The notes beneath the pieces are model-generated. The model was not told where the DNA came from. It saw only the letters and a program-made list of their open reading frames with translations, and ran no database searches. Below are positions 20,127 to 27,638 of a DNA stretch of 64,000 nt, piece after piece. Position 1 is the first letter of the stretch. The number at the start of each line of letters is the position of its first letter. Source of the DNA: a bacterium. Lineage in GTDB: Bacteria > Pseudomonadota > Gammaproteobacteria > Burkholderiales > Thiobacillaceae. Position numbers and translations under genes: made by a program. The stretch is taken from NCBI GenBank assembly GCA_009772925.1, contig WOUQ01000006.1, forward strand, positions 1-64,000, written 5' to 3'.

Positions 20127-21517
20127 CCCGCCCCGCCTCCGCCCGCGCGCCCCTGTTGCTGCTCGGCATCGGCTACCTGGTGTTCGTGGTGTACGGCAGC
20201 CTGGTGCCCCTGGATTTCCGCGCCCTGCCCTGGGACGAGGCGGTGGCGCGCTTCAGCGCCATTCCCTTCCTGGACCTGGGCATCGGTTCCCGCGCCGACT
20301 GGGTCGCCAACCTGCTGTTGTTCATTCCCCTCGCCTTTTTCTGGACCGGCATCCTGGCGCAGGGGCGCGGCTGGCTGGTGGGCGCGCTGGCCTCGGGTTT
20401 CGTGCTGGCCGCCGCCGTCGCCCTCAGCGTCGGCATCGAGTTCACCCAGTTGTTCTTCCCCCAGCGCACGGTGTCCCAGAACGACATCTTCGCCGAGGCC
20501 CTGGGCGGGCTACTCGGGGTCATCGCCTGGTGGGGAGTCGGCGCCCGCGTGCTCGCCTGGCACGCGGGCTGGAGCCGGGCGCGCGCCCCCGCTGACCTCG
20601 CCGGGCGCCTGGCCTGGGCCTATCTGGTCGGGGTCTATGCCTACAACCTGCTGCCCCTGGACCTCACCATCAGCGTGGTGGAAATCTTCCACAAGTGGGG
20701 CGAGGGCAAGCTAGTCCTTCTCCCCTTCTCCTCCTTGCCGGCGGACCCCGCCCTGGCCGTCTACGAGGTGGTCACCGACGCCCTCATCTGGACCCCCCTG
20801 GCCCTGCTCTGGCAGGCCCGCCCCGGGCGCGGGCGCTGGCGCGCCTGGCGCATGGTCTTCCTCACCGCCGCTCTGCTGGAGTTCCTGCAACTGTTCGTCT
20901 ATTCCCGCGTCAGCGACAGCACTGACCTGTTCACTGCCGCCCTGGGCGCGGGCCTGGGCGCCTGGCTGGGGGCGCGCTGGTTTCCCGCCCGCGCCGGCGC
21001 CGCGGCCGCCACTGCCCGGCAGCGCCCGGCGCCACCCTGGCTGCCCCTGCTGCTGGCCCTGGGCTGGATCGGCGCCCTCATGCTGGTGTTCTGGTACCCC
21101 TTCGATTTCCGCGTCGAGCGGGCCTTCATAGAACCGCGACTGGAATTTTTCACGCGCGTCCCCTTCATCACCTATTACTACGGCACCGAATTCCGTGCCG
21201 TCACCTCGGTGTTCCAGAAGGTCCTCTTCTTCGCTCCCCTGGGCGCCCTGCTGGCCTGGTTCGTTTCCGGCCTGCCCTGGCTGTGGCGCGCCTGGGCCGC
21301 CAGCGCCGCCTTCCTGCTCATTCCCGCCGTCGCCCTGGGCATCGAACTGGGCCAGGTGCTGCTGCCGGAGAAATTTCCCGACACCACCGACTGGTTCCTG
21401 GAGAGCCTGGGCGGCTACCTCGGATATGCCCTGTTCCGCATGTTCCGCGTGCGCGCGACGGCCACAAGGCGCGCCGATGCGGGGCGGCGGCAGCGTTCAT
21501 CCAGATTGGCGGGGTGA
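20123..21517 (+). CDS. Triple VanZ-like multi-pass membrane protein
   Basis: A 464-residue protein made of about three repeated VanZ-like modules (residues ~10-145, ~165-295 and ~310-450). Each has an N-terminal helix, a P-L/F-D-F-type loop (SLVPLDF, LLPLDLT, WYPFDF), then a hydrophobic core ending in E-x2-Q/F-L-F/L or E-L-G-Q. VanZ is linked to teicoplanin resistance in enterococci, but in proteobacteria this domain is frequent in exopolysaccharide and exosortase-associated loci with unknown function. The start overlaps the preceding stop. The C-terminus is a basic, cytoplasmic tail. Confidence 0.8.
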   Translation: MTRPASARAPLLLLGIGYLVFVVYGSLVPLDFRALPWDEAVARFSAIPFLDLGIGSRADWVANLLLFIPLAFFWTGILAQGRGWLVGALASGFVLAAAVALSVGIEFTQLFFPQRTVSQNDIFAEALGGLLGVIAWWGVGARVLAWHAGWSRARAPADLAGRLAWAYLVGVYAYNLLPLDLTISVVEIFHKWGEGKLVLLPFSSLPADPALAVYEVVTDALIWTPLALLWQARPGRGRWRAWRMVFLTAALLEFLQLFVYSRVSDSTDLFTAALGAGLGAWLGARWFPARAGAAAATARQRPAPPWLPLLLALGWIGALMLVFWYPFDFRVERAFIEPRLEFFTRVPFITYYYGTEFRAVTSVFQKVLFFAPLGALLAWFVSGLPWLWRAWAASAAFLLIPAVALGIELGQVLLPEKFPDTTDWFLESLGGYLGYALFRMFRVRATATRRADAGRRQRSSRLAG

Positions 21518-21634
21518 CCCAGGCTGTCTGCCATGGACGGGATCGCCTTGGATAGGCGGCAGGAACCATGGCGTTGCGCGAGCCTAAACAATGTAGCAAC
21601 ATACAAACCTCATGGAATGAAAGCGAGATGCCCC

Positions 21635-21889
21635 ATGGCCATCACCACCCTATCCAGCCGCGAGTTCAATCACGATGCGGGTGGCGCCAAGAGAGCGGCC
21701 AGGAACGGCCCCGTGTTCATCACCGACCGTGGCCGGCCGGCGCATGTGCTGCTGACCATCGAGGAGTACCAGAAGCTGACCAGTGGGCCGGCCAGCATCA
21801 TCGACATGCTGGCGATGCCGGGCATCGAAGAGGTTGAATTCGAACCCGTGCGAGCCGCCGGTCTCTACCGTCCGGCCGATCTGTCCTGA
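21635..21889 (+). CDS. Phd/YefM-family antitoxin
   Basis: An 84-residue protein with the Phd/YefM DNA-binding N-terminus (TTLSSREFNHDAGGAKRAA, then PVFITDRGRPAHVLLTIEEY) and an acidic C-terminal toxin-binding tail. It should repress its own operon and neutralise the PIN toxin that starts at its stop codon (ATGA). ATG 21635 places the conserved domain at residue 1; in-frame ATG 21617 is an alternative. A small inverted repeat, ATGT-AGCA-ACAT at 21591-21602, lies upstream and could be the operator. Confidence 0.88.
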   Translation: MAITTLSSREFNHDAGGAKRAARNGPVFITDRGRPAHVLLTIEEYQKLTSGPASIIDMLAMPGIEEVEFEPVRAAGLYRPADLS

Positions 21890-22320
21890 TGTTCCTCCTC
21901 GACACCAATGTCGTTTCCGAATTGCGCAAGGCGAAGGCCGGCAAGGCCGACAGTAACGTGACTGCATGGGCGGCCAGTGTGCCCGCTGGAAGCCTGTTCC
22001 TGTCGGTCATCGCTATCCTGGAGTTGGAAACAGGCATCTTGCTGATGGAGCGTCGTGACCCGACGCAAGGCGCCATGCTGCGGACTTGGTTGGATCAGCA
22101 CGTCCTACGGGCTTTTGCCGGACGCATACTGGCTGTCGATATCGCCGTTGCGCGACGTTGCGCGTGCCTTCATGTGCCCGATCCCCGCGCCGACCGCGAT
22201 GCTCTGATTGCCGCCACCGCTCTGGTGCATGGCATGACAGTCGTAACGCGGAATGTGGACGACTTCGAGCCGACTGGCGTTGCGGTGCTGAATCCCTGGC
22301 ATTTCGGGGCGGAGTCCTGA
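21889..22320 (+). CDS. PIN-domain toxin (VapC/FitB-like)
   Basis: A 143-residue PIN ribonuclease. The acidic residues are in LLDTNVVSELR (residues 3-13), the middle E of AILELETGIL, and DALIAATALVHG plus TRNVDDF near the C-terminus, which together form the Mg-dependent active site. It should cleave RNA when the Phd-type antitoxin is lost. Overlap with the antitoxin stop shows translational coupling. All catalytic acids appear intact, so the module looks functional. Confidence 0.9.
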   Translation: MFLLDTNVVSELRKAKAGKADSNVTAWAASVPAGSLFLSVIAILELETGILLMERRDPTQGAMLRTWLDQHVLRAFAGRILAVDIAVARRCACLHVPDPRADRDALIAATALVHGMTVVTRNVDDFEPTGVAVLNPWHFGAES

Positions 22321-22829
22321 CCCGGCATCATCCTCGGTTGGGCAAGGGGGCTGGTGGTTGTGACCTCCAATCCCGGCGAGTTCCGGCGCGTGGCTGGCTT
22401 GCAACTGGAGAACTGGCGCTGAATCCTCGAAGAATTCATGGAATCCATCCGGCCGAGCAACCATGTTCCGACAAGAACACCCCGCCAGTAAGTGTTCCCC
22501 GCCACCCTGCCATCAAACCGCAAGCCGCGGATCTCCACGCGACTTCCCGCGGGGGGGCGACCCGGATGCCACGATGGCCGGTGCGCCACGCACGCGACTC
22601 GCCTGGCGCGCGCTCGGCGTGACATAGAATGACCGCCTCGAACGTCCGGCCGCAACGGGAACCAGGAACATGGCAGCGCATCCACGTATCGATCCCGAAA
22701 CCGAACAGGCCCCGCGCCTGATCCCGACCCGTCTGGCGGGCCGCTTCCACCTCGCCGGCGCCATCCTTCACGGCATCCGGGCGCGGCGGGATCACCGCCA
22801 GGACAGCATGCAACCGGGGTCTGGCCCCC
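22321..22829. other. Intergenic stretch without a supportable gene
   Basis: About 500 bases with only short overlapping frames on both strands, none with a recognisable domain, consistent codon use or a ribosome-binding site. The stretch ends at the left arm of the inverted-repeat element. It may hold decayed sequence. Confidence 0.6.
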
Positions 22830-23033
22830 ATGGTGCCAAGTTAAACCAGCAAGTCGTGCACTGGCGCTGCTCGCTCCCTCTCCCGCAAGCGGGAGAGGGT
22901 TGGGGTGAGGGTGATTGCATCCGCTCAGCGCCATCCACCCCCCTCATCCCTGGCCCTTCTACCCCTTCGGGGCACCGAGGTCCCGCCTGCGGGAGAAGGG
23001 TAAACAGCCTCGTCGGCCTTAACTTGGCGCCAT
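22830..23033. mobile_element. Candidate MITE-like element with 15-bp terminal inverted repeats
   Basis: The left end (22830-22844) reads ATGGTGCCAAGTTAA. The right end (23019-23033) is its inverse complement with one mismatch (TTAACTTGGCGCCAT). The 204-bp interior is non-coding and contains two hairpins of the CTCTCCC...GGGAGAGGG type (about 22873-22897 and 22953-22999). No clear target-site duplication is visible next to the arms. It lies between the PIN toxin and the O-glycosylation ligase gene. Confidence 0.5.
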
Positions 23034-23088
23034 TCGCCTCCGGCCCCGATTCCTCCCCCTATCGCAACGCCCCCCACGGACGACAGGC

Positions 23089-24369
23089 GTGAGAGACCTC
23101 GGCCTCCTCGTCATCGTCCTCTCCCTCTGCGGCATGGCGCTGGCGCGGCCCTGGCTGGGCGTGCTGGGCCTGGCGGTGCTCGGATTCATGCAGCCGCAGG
23201 GCTACGCCGTGGGCTTCATGCGCGAGGCTCCGGTGTATCTGATCCTGTTCGCGGTCACCGTCCTGAGCCTGGCCTACCACGGCTGGCGCGACCGCGATCG
23301 ATTCGCGTTGCCCTGGCGGCGGCTGCTGGCCTGGCAGGTCTGGGGACTTCTCGCGCTCTGGCTGTGGTTCGCGGTCACCAGCCATTTCGGCGCGCTGCCC
23401 TGGGAAGCCTGGGAGAAATATCCGCAGGTGCTGAAAATCCTGCCGCCGCTACTGCTCACGCTGTGGCTCATCGACACCCGCGAGAAGCTGCTTTACCTCG
23501 TCGCCACACTTGCCCTGTGCATCCTGCTGCCCGCCCTCAAGGGCGGCTACTGGGCGGTGATGAGCGGCTTCCAGGACCGCGTCTATGGCCCGCCCGGCAG
23601 CCCCTGGTACGAGAACAACGCCTTCGCCGTCGCCGTGAGCATGGCCATTCCCCTGTTGGTGCTGTGGTGGCGGCAGACGCGCGAGCGCCTCACCCGTCTG
23701 CTGCTGCTGGGCGGCATCGTCCTCTGCTTCGGCTCGGCATTGTCCTCCTGGTCGCGCGGCGGCATGCTCGCCCTCGCCGCGGTCACCCTGCTGCTGGTCT
23801 GGCACAGCAAGCGCAAGCTGCTCGTCCTCCCCCTGCTGCTGCTCATGGGCGCGGCGTTCTTCGTGCAATTGCCGGAGCAGTGGTTCGGGCGCATGGAAAC
23901 CCTGACGGCCTACCAGGCCGACGCTTCCGCGCAAAGCCGGCTCGCGGTCTGGCGCATCGGCCTCGACGCGGCTTCGCGCGACCCCATCACCGGCGCCGGC
24001 TTCAACGCCTGGCCCGTGCTCACCCTGGGCACCGGCGGCTCCCTGGACTGGCACAGCACCTATGTGGAAATGCTGGCGGAGCACGGCTTCGTCGGCCTGG
24101 GCCTGTGGGTGGTCTTGTTCCTGGGCACCCTGGGCGGCCTCGGGGTGCTCGCCTGGCGGCATGGCCGCGGCGAAAGCGCCTGGATCGGCGACTACGCCGC
24201 CATGCTGCAAGCCGCCATGGTGGCCTACGCCGTCGGTGGCATCACCCTGGGCATCGCCTATTGGGCCATGCCGTATCACTTGTTGGTCATCGCCGTGATT
24301 CTTGCCGGCCTGGCGCCGCAAGAGGTACGCCGAGCGTCAGGCGGAAACAGGCGTGAGGCGCGGGTGTAG
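23089..24369 (+). CDS. Putative O-glycosylation ligase (O-antigen ligase/Wzy_C family, exosortase-A-associated type)
   Basis: A 426-residue multi-pass membrane protein with about ten hydrophobic helices. A large loop contains FGSALSSWSRGGML (the Ser-Arg-Gly-Gly signature of the Wzy_C/WaaL superfamily) and the late GAGFNAWPVL and WHSTYVEMLAEHG motifs. The overall layout, with the start VRDLGLLVIVL and GYWAVMSGFQDRVYGPPGSP, resembles ligases placed beside exosortase systems, thought to attach glycans to PEP-CTERM proteins. It is directly upstream of a PEP-CTERM gene here. GTG 23089 is used, with a weak ACAGG 5 bases before it. Confidence 0.82.
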   Translation: MRDLGLLVIVLSLCGMALARPWLGVLGLAVLGFMQPQGYAVGFMREAPVYLILFAVTVLSLAYHGWRDRDRFALPWRRLLAWQVWGLLALWLWFAVTSHFGALPWEAWEKYPQVLKILPPLLLTLWLIDTREKLLYLVATLALCILLPALKGGYWAVMSGFQDRVYGPPGSPWYENNAFAVAVSMAIPLLVLWWRQTRERLTRLLLLGGIVLCFGSALSSWSRGGMLALAAVTLLLVWHSKRKLLVLPLLLLMGAAFFVQLPEQWFGRMETLTAYQADASAQSRLAVWRIGLDAASRDPITGAGFNAWPVLTLGTGGSLDWHSTYVEMLAEHGFVGLGLWVVLFLGTLGGLGVLAWRHGRGESAWIGDYAAMLQAAMVAYAVGGITLGIAYWAMPYHLLVIAVILAGLAPQEVRRASGGNRREARV

Positions 24370-24442
24370 GGAGTGTCGGGCTTTTTTACACATTGCTCAC
24401 GGATCGGCTCGAAATCACGCTAACCCACTGATTCTTATATGT

Positions 24443-24458
24443 TGGCTTGAATCTTGCT
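24443..24458 (+). promoter_or_regulatory. Candidate sigma-54 promoter (-24/-12) before PEP-CTERM gene
   Basis: TGGCTTGAATCTTGCT fits the sigma-54 pattern TGGCAC-N5-TTGCW with the invariant GG-N10-GC spacing and two mismatches. It lies 57 bp before the ATG at 24515. Sigma-54 control through PrsK/PrsR has been proposed for PEP-CTERM genes in exosortase-bearing bacteria. Confidence 0.55.
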
Positions 24459-24514
24459 TAATATCTATAAAGGCCGGTACTTTTCATGCCGGCATGCTTA
24501 TCCGGAGAAGCATC

Positions 24515-25171
24515 ATGCACAAGACCCGATTGCTCGCTTTCTGTTCGCTGGCCCTCCTGGCCCAGGGCGCATCCGCGACGACCCTCTGGCTGAAGGACAA
24601 CGGCGGCAATGTCTGCCGCAACAGCGCCAGCACCAATCCCGGACAGGTCATCGGCCTGGCCAGTGTCACCTCGGGCGGCGCGCTGACGCTGACCATCAAC
24701 AACCCCGCCAATGGCACCGTGACACCCAACAGCGCGCCCTGCACGAACCTACCCAAGGCGCCGGCCAACAATCCCCTCGTGCTCAGCGGCAACGTGACGC
24801 CGCGCATCGTCCAGGTCAACATGACCAAGCCCGGCACCAACGGCGCGCTCGAATGCCTGAAGCAGGGCAACAATTTCTCGGGTGTGAGCGGCGCGTTCGA
24901 TTCTGGCCAGGGCATCGTCTACACGGCGACCTGGGGTTTTTCCTACCAGGACGGTTGCGGCGCCAACAACAACGGCCAGCCGGCATTCTCTCGGACCTTG
25001 ATGCTCCGCGCCAATGGTGTGGAAAGGCCGGTTTTCAGCGGCTCCTATCACATCTTCAATGAAGCCAACCCGGTGCCGGAACCCGGCAGCCTGGCCCTGC
25101 TCGTTGCCGGCGCCTCCGGCCTCCTGTTGCTCGCCCTGCGCAACCGGAGGCTCCGCGGCATGCGGGCGTGA
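24515..25171 (+). CDS. PEP-CTERM sorting-domain protein
   Basis: A 218-residue exported protein with a signal peptide (LLAFCSLALLAQGASA, cleavage near residue 22) and an extracellular domain of about 160 residues rich in Asn/Thr/Gly, with several Cys. The C-terminal sorting signal is NPVPEPGSLALLVAGASGLL followed by an arginine-rich tail. Exosortase should cut at the PEP motif and the protein would be surface-displayed, probably glycosylated. GGAGAAG lies 6 bases before the ATG. The exported domain is not recognised. It follows the O-glycosylation ligase and has its own candidate sigma-54 promoter. Confidence 0.88.
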   Translation: MHKTRLLAFCSLALLAQGASATTLWLKDNGGNVCRNSASTNPGQVIGLASVTSGGALTLTINNPANGTVTPNSAPCTNLPKAPANNPLVLSGNVTPRIVQVNMTKPGTNGALECLKQGNNFSGVSGAFDSGQGIVYTATWGFSYQDGCGANNNGQPAFSRTLMLRANGVERPVFSGSYHIFNEANPVPEPGSLALLVAGASGLLLLALRNRRLRGMRA

Positions 25172-25938
25172 AGCGCTCCTTGGAGAATTGAAGCTCCGGC
25201 CAAGGACGGGGTCGTGGGTAAACAGGCGGCCCCGACATTGATCTCTACGGCGCTCATGGGCTGATTTCCGGTGTCCCGGAAGCGCCTGCAGGCTGAGCGG
25301 CTGTGGCTCGCTGATGCGAGAAGTGATTCTCTCCGCTGCCAAACAGTATGAGGCCGATTTATCCCGGTTTTGGTACGGCCTCCTGCTGACGGTGCAGGCC
25401 GGTATCCCCACCTCCCTCTATCCCCGGCTTCCGCTGCTGATCCGCTGTCCGTCGGACTGCGCATGCATGGCCTACGCGCCCTGGCGCAGCAGATCTACCT
25501 GTGGGCATCTCGTCCGCCATGCTGGGGGTGCCGTTGTGCGCCCTGATGGGACACGCTTCGCCGCCTCCAGGGGGGCGAAGCCTCCACGTTGGCCGGCACG
25601 CCAGCGTTAAGGGGCGCGCGCGCGCAATCGGGGCTGACGGCGTCTACCCACAGGCTTGGCGCGAAGTTTGGGGATTTGGATACTGTGGAAACAGTTCTAG
25701 GGCCTGCGGCCAGCGGCTCTGTGGTCGTGGGCCAAGTGGACCTGGTGGCGGCATACATGCCGATGTTCAGGGAGATGACCAATCAGAGCTTGACGAAGCC
25801 GAGGTTAATGAGATTTCTTCTGGTTTCGTGGACATCTTTGACAGGCCACGATAATCGTGGACAGTCCAAATCTTCGACACGGACGGCAATTTCTAGCGGC
25901 CCAGTCAGAGATCGAGTTCAAGAGTCGCCGACACCCAT
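25172..25938. other. Unassigned 0.77-kb intergenic region
   Basis: No frame here has a recognisable domain, a good ribosome-binding site or convincing codon use. Several weak frames overlap on both strands. It separates two facing PEP-CTERM genes, and the terminator of the minus-strand gene lies at its right end. It may contain decayed coding sequence. Confidence 0.55.
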
Positions 25939-25967
25939 AAAAAAACGGCGGCCTCAATGGCCGCCGT
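25939..25967 (-). terminator. Rho-independent terminator of the minus-strand PEP-CTERM gene
   Basis: A perfect 9-bp stem (ACGGCGGCC / GGCCGCCGT) with a 5-base loop, followed on the minus strand by a run of seven T. It sits 31 bp after the stop of the gene at 25999-26715. Confidence 0.9.
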
Positions 25968-25998
25968 CGAGTGTCAGATTATCCGACAGAGGGGGGGT

Positions 25999-26715
25999 TC
26001 AGGCCTTGCGGCGCATGAAGCCGAGGCCGAGCAGGCCGAGGCCGAGCAGGGCCAGGGTGGCGGGCTCGGGCACGCCGTTGGGAGGCAGGCTGCCCTGGTC
26101 CAACAGGGCGTACTTGACTTGTCCACCGGCCACCAGGAACTCGCCGGAACCGTTGCCCCAGAACGTGACCGAGGTGAAGTCACCGGTATCGTCGAAGGCG
26201 GCTACAAAGATCTCGTGAACCCGGTTTCCGGCGGCATTGGCGAACTGGCCGTCGGTTACATCATCAGCGCTGGCGACCAGGATGGGCGCGCCACCATCAA
26301 AGGAGATGAACAGATCGGTGGTGGGGTTGAAACAGCAGGTGGCCCAGTCGCCCACCTCGAAACCGATGGCGTTCACCGGGGTCTTGAAGGTGAAAGTGAT
26401 GCCGCCGTCTACGGTGCCGTTCTGACCAGGGAAAGTGCCGTCCGGGCTGATCCCGATTACATCGCCGGACATGTCGCCGTAGCCAGTAGCAGATACGGAA
26501 CCGCCATCGTTCCTGGTGACGGTGTAATCGGTCCGCATGCCGTTGCCCAGGGTGGTCCAGACATCGGTGTTCACAATGCCGCCAGCGCCGATGACGGTGG
26601 TGTCGAAGGCAGCGGAACCCGCCGGGATGCCGTCAAAGACGGTGACGATGGTGGCATTGGCGGCGCCGGCGGCCAGGAGGGACGCGACGGCCAGGATGTT
26701 CAAGGTCTTGTTCAT
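25999..26715 (-). CDS. PEP-CTERM sorting-domain protein
   Basis: A 238-residue exported protein. The signal peptide is LNILAVASLLAAGAANA (cleavage near residue 22). A beta-rich, Asp/Gly/Thr-rich extracellular domain follows, with GDWATCCFNPTTDLF near residue 126. The C-terminal signal is GVPEPATLALLGLGLLGLGF followed by MRRKA. GGAG lies upstream of the ATG. The gene is flanked by a clear terminator and a candidate sigma-54 site, so it looks monocistronic. The extracellular domain resembles those of several PEP-CTERM proteins of unknown role; exosortase processing is inferred from the signal. Confidence 0.92.
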   Translation of the reverse strand: MNKTLNILAVASLLAAGAANATIVTVFDGIPAGSAAFDTTVIGAGGIVNTDVWTTLGNGMRTDYTVTRNDGGSVSATGYGDMSGDVIGISPDGTFPGQNGTVDGGITFTFKTPVNAIGFEVGDWATCCFNPTTDLFISFDGGAPILVASADDVTDGQFANAAGNRVHEIFVAAFDDTGDFTSVTFWGNGSGEFLVAGGQVKYALLDQGSLPPNGVPEPATLALLGLGLLGLGFMRRKA

Positions 26716-26775
26716 GGTGAAACTCCTGTTTGGTGATCGGGAGGAAATTCAAGGCTTGGGGCCTGGATTGCATAA

Positions 26776-26791
26776 AGCATTATCCATGCCA
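26776..26791 (-). promoter_or_regulatory. Candidate sigma-54 promoter of the minus-strand PEP-CTERM gene
   Basis: On the minus strand the sequence is TGGCATGGATAATGCT. The GG-N10-GC spacing is exact and TGGCA matches the -24 element; one base of the -12 TTGC is changed to A. It lies about 60 bp before the ATG, as in the other PEP-CTERM gene. Confidence 0.5.
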
Positions 26792-26912
26792 AGAATCGAA
26801 CAACTGTCTATGCCATTGTTTTGTCTAGTTATTTGTTATTGCTTGATGGTTTATTCCAGCGTCTGGGTGGAAAAGTGTAAAAAAACCCGACGGCAGGGAA
26901 ACGCGTGCAGGA

Positions 26913-27028
26913 GGAAACGGGGTCAGACACCAATGGCGCTTCCTCAGGAAACGGGGTCAGACACGATAACCCCTGGATCCCGGCCTGCGCCGGGATGACG
27001 GTAGCAAGAGGGAACGGGGTCAGAAACG
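26913..27028 (+). repeat. Cluster of three AAACGGGGTCAGACAC boxes with a palindromic core
   Basis: Boxes at 26915-26930, 26949-26964 and (degenerate) 27012-27027, all in the same orientation. A CTGGATCCCGGC...GCCGGGATGACGG palindrome lies between the second and third. The core after box 2 recurs almost unchanged at 27409-27452. Confidence 0.85.
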
Positions 27029-27123
27029 ATAAATACACAGCCGGGTTGCCTGAGGCGACGGGTACCGCCAACCCGTGTTGCCGAGCCGCTTCCCTAAGCT
27101 GGCCGGAACTTTCTTGCGGATGC

Positions 27124-27155
27124 AAAAAAATGGCCCCGACTCGCGTCGGGGCCAT
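27124..27155 (-). terminator. Rho-independent terminator of the truncated PEP-CTERM gene
   Basis: A perfect 11-bp stem (ATGGCCCCGAC / GTCGGGGCCAT) with a TCGC loop and, on the minus strand, a seven-T tail. It still follows the remnant at 27195-27389. Confidence 0.9.
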
Positions 27156-27194
27156 CTGACTGAAGCGCGAATGCCTACAAGGGCGATCGCGTGT

Positions 27195-27389
27195 TCAGAC
27201 CTTGCGGAAGCGGCGGGCGAAGCCCAGGCTGACCAGACCGAAGCCAAGCAGGGCCAGCATGCCGGGTTCCGGTACGCCGTTGGGCGGGGGCGGGCAGTTC
27301 GGCTGGCAGCTTCCCGCTGTGGCGTCGATGTGCAGGTAGGAATCCAGGACCTGGTCCTTGTCGTTGGTGGTCACGAAGGCGAGCGCACC
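27195..27389 (-). pseudogene. PEP-CTERM protein remnant (C-terminal 65 residues only)
   Basis: The frame encodes a short extracellular tail (FVTTNDKDQVLDSYLHIDA, a Cys pair), then GVPEPGMLALLGFGLVSLGF and ARRFRKV, a complete PEP-CTERM signal. Toward the N-terminus the recognisable sequence stops at about 27389. The frame then runs into the AAACGGGGTCAGACAC box (27393-27408) and the palindromic repeat, giving a meaningless start. No signal peptide is present, so the product could not be exported. The terminator is intact. This looks like the 3' end of a gene cut off by a repeat-associated rearrangement. Confidence 0.8.
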
Positions 27390-27392
27390 ATG

Positions 27393-27471
27393 AAACGGGG
27401 TCAGACACGATAACCCCTGGATCCCGGCCTGCGCCGGGATGACGGTAGCAACGGAAAAGGGGCCAGGCACG
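27393..27471 (+). repeat. Box-palindrome-box repeat module
   Basis: An AAACGGGGTCAGACAC box at 27393-27408, then a CTGGATCCCGGC...GCCGGGATGACGG palindrome, then a degenerate box (GAAAAGGGGCCAGGCAC, about 27454-27470). The first 60 bases are almost identical to 26949-27007. Confidence 0.8.
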
Positions 27472-27638
27472 GCGATTGACCTGCCTTTCGCTATGGGCGG
27501 CGCTTCCCTATCCTTGCGGATTTATCGAGTGAACAGCATTGGGGGCGTCCCCCAATTACGTGTCAGATACCGTTTCGCTCGAAGGGTATGGTTGTCGCGA
27601 AATCAACACAATGCCGACATGGACGAAAAGCAGGCGGC

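Noticed and set aside
22670-23092. Open frame of about 140 codons over the inverted-repeat element
   Set aside because: Half of it is the hairpin-rich repeat itself; no domain, no ribosome-binding site, and the sequence is inside a putative mobile element.
25589-26218. Frame of about 209 codons crossing the PEP-CTERM terminator
   Set aside because: It runs through a perfect terminator hairpin and into the antisense of the PEP-CTERM gene; no recognisable content.
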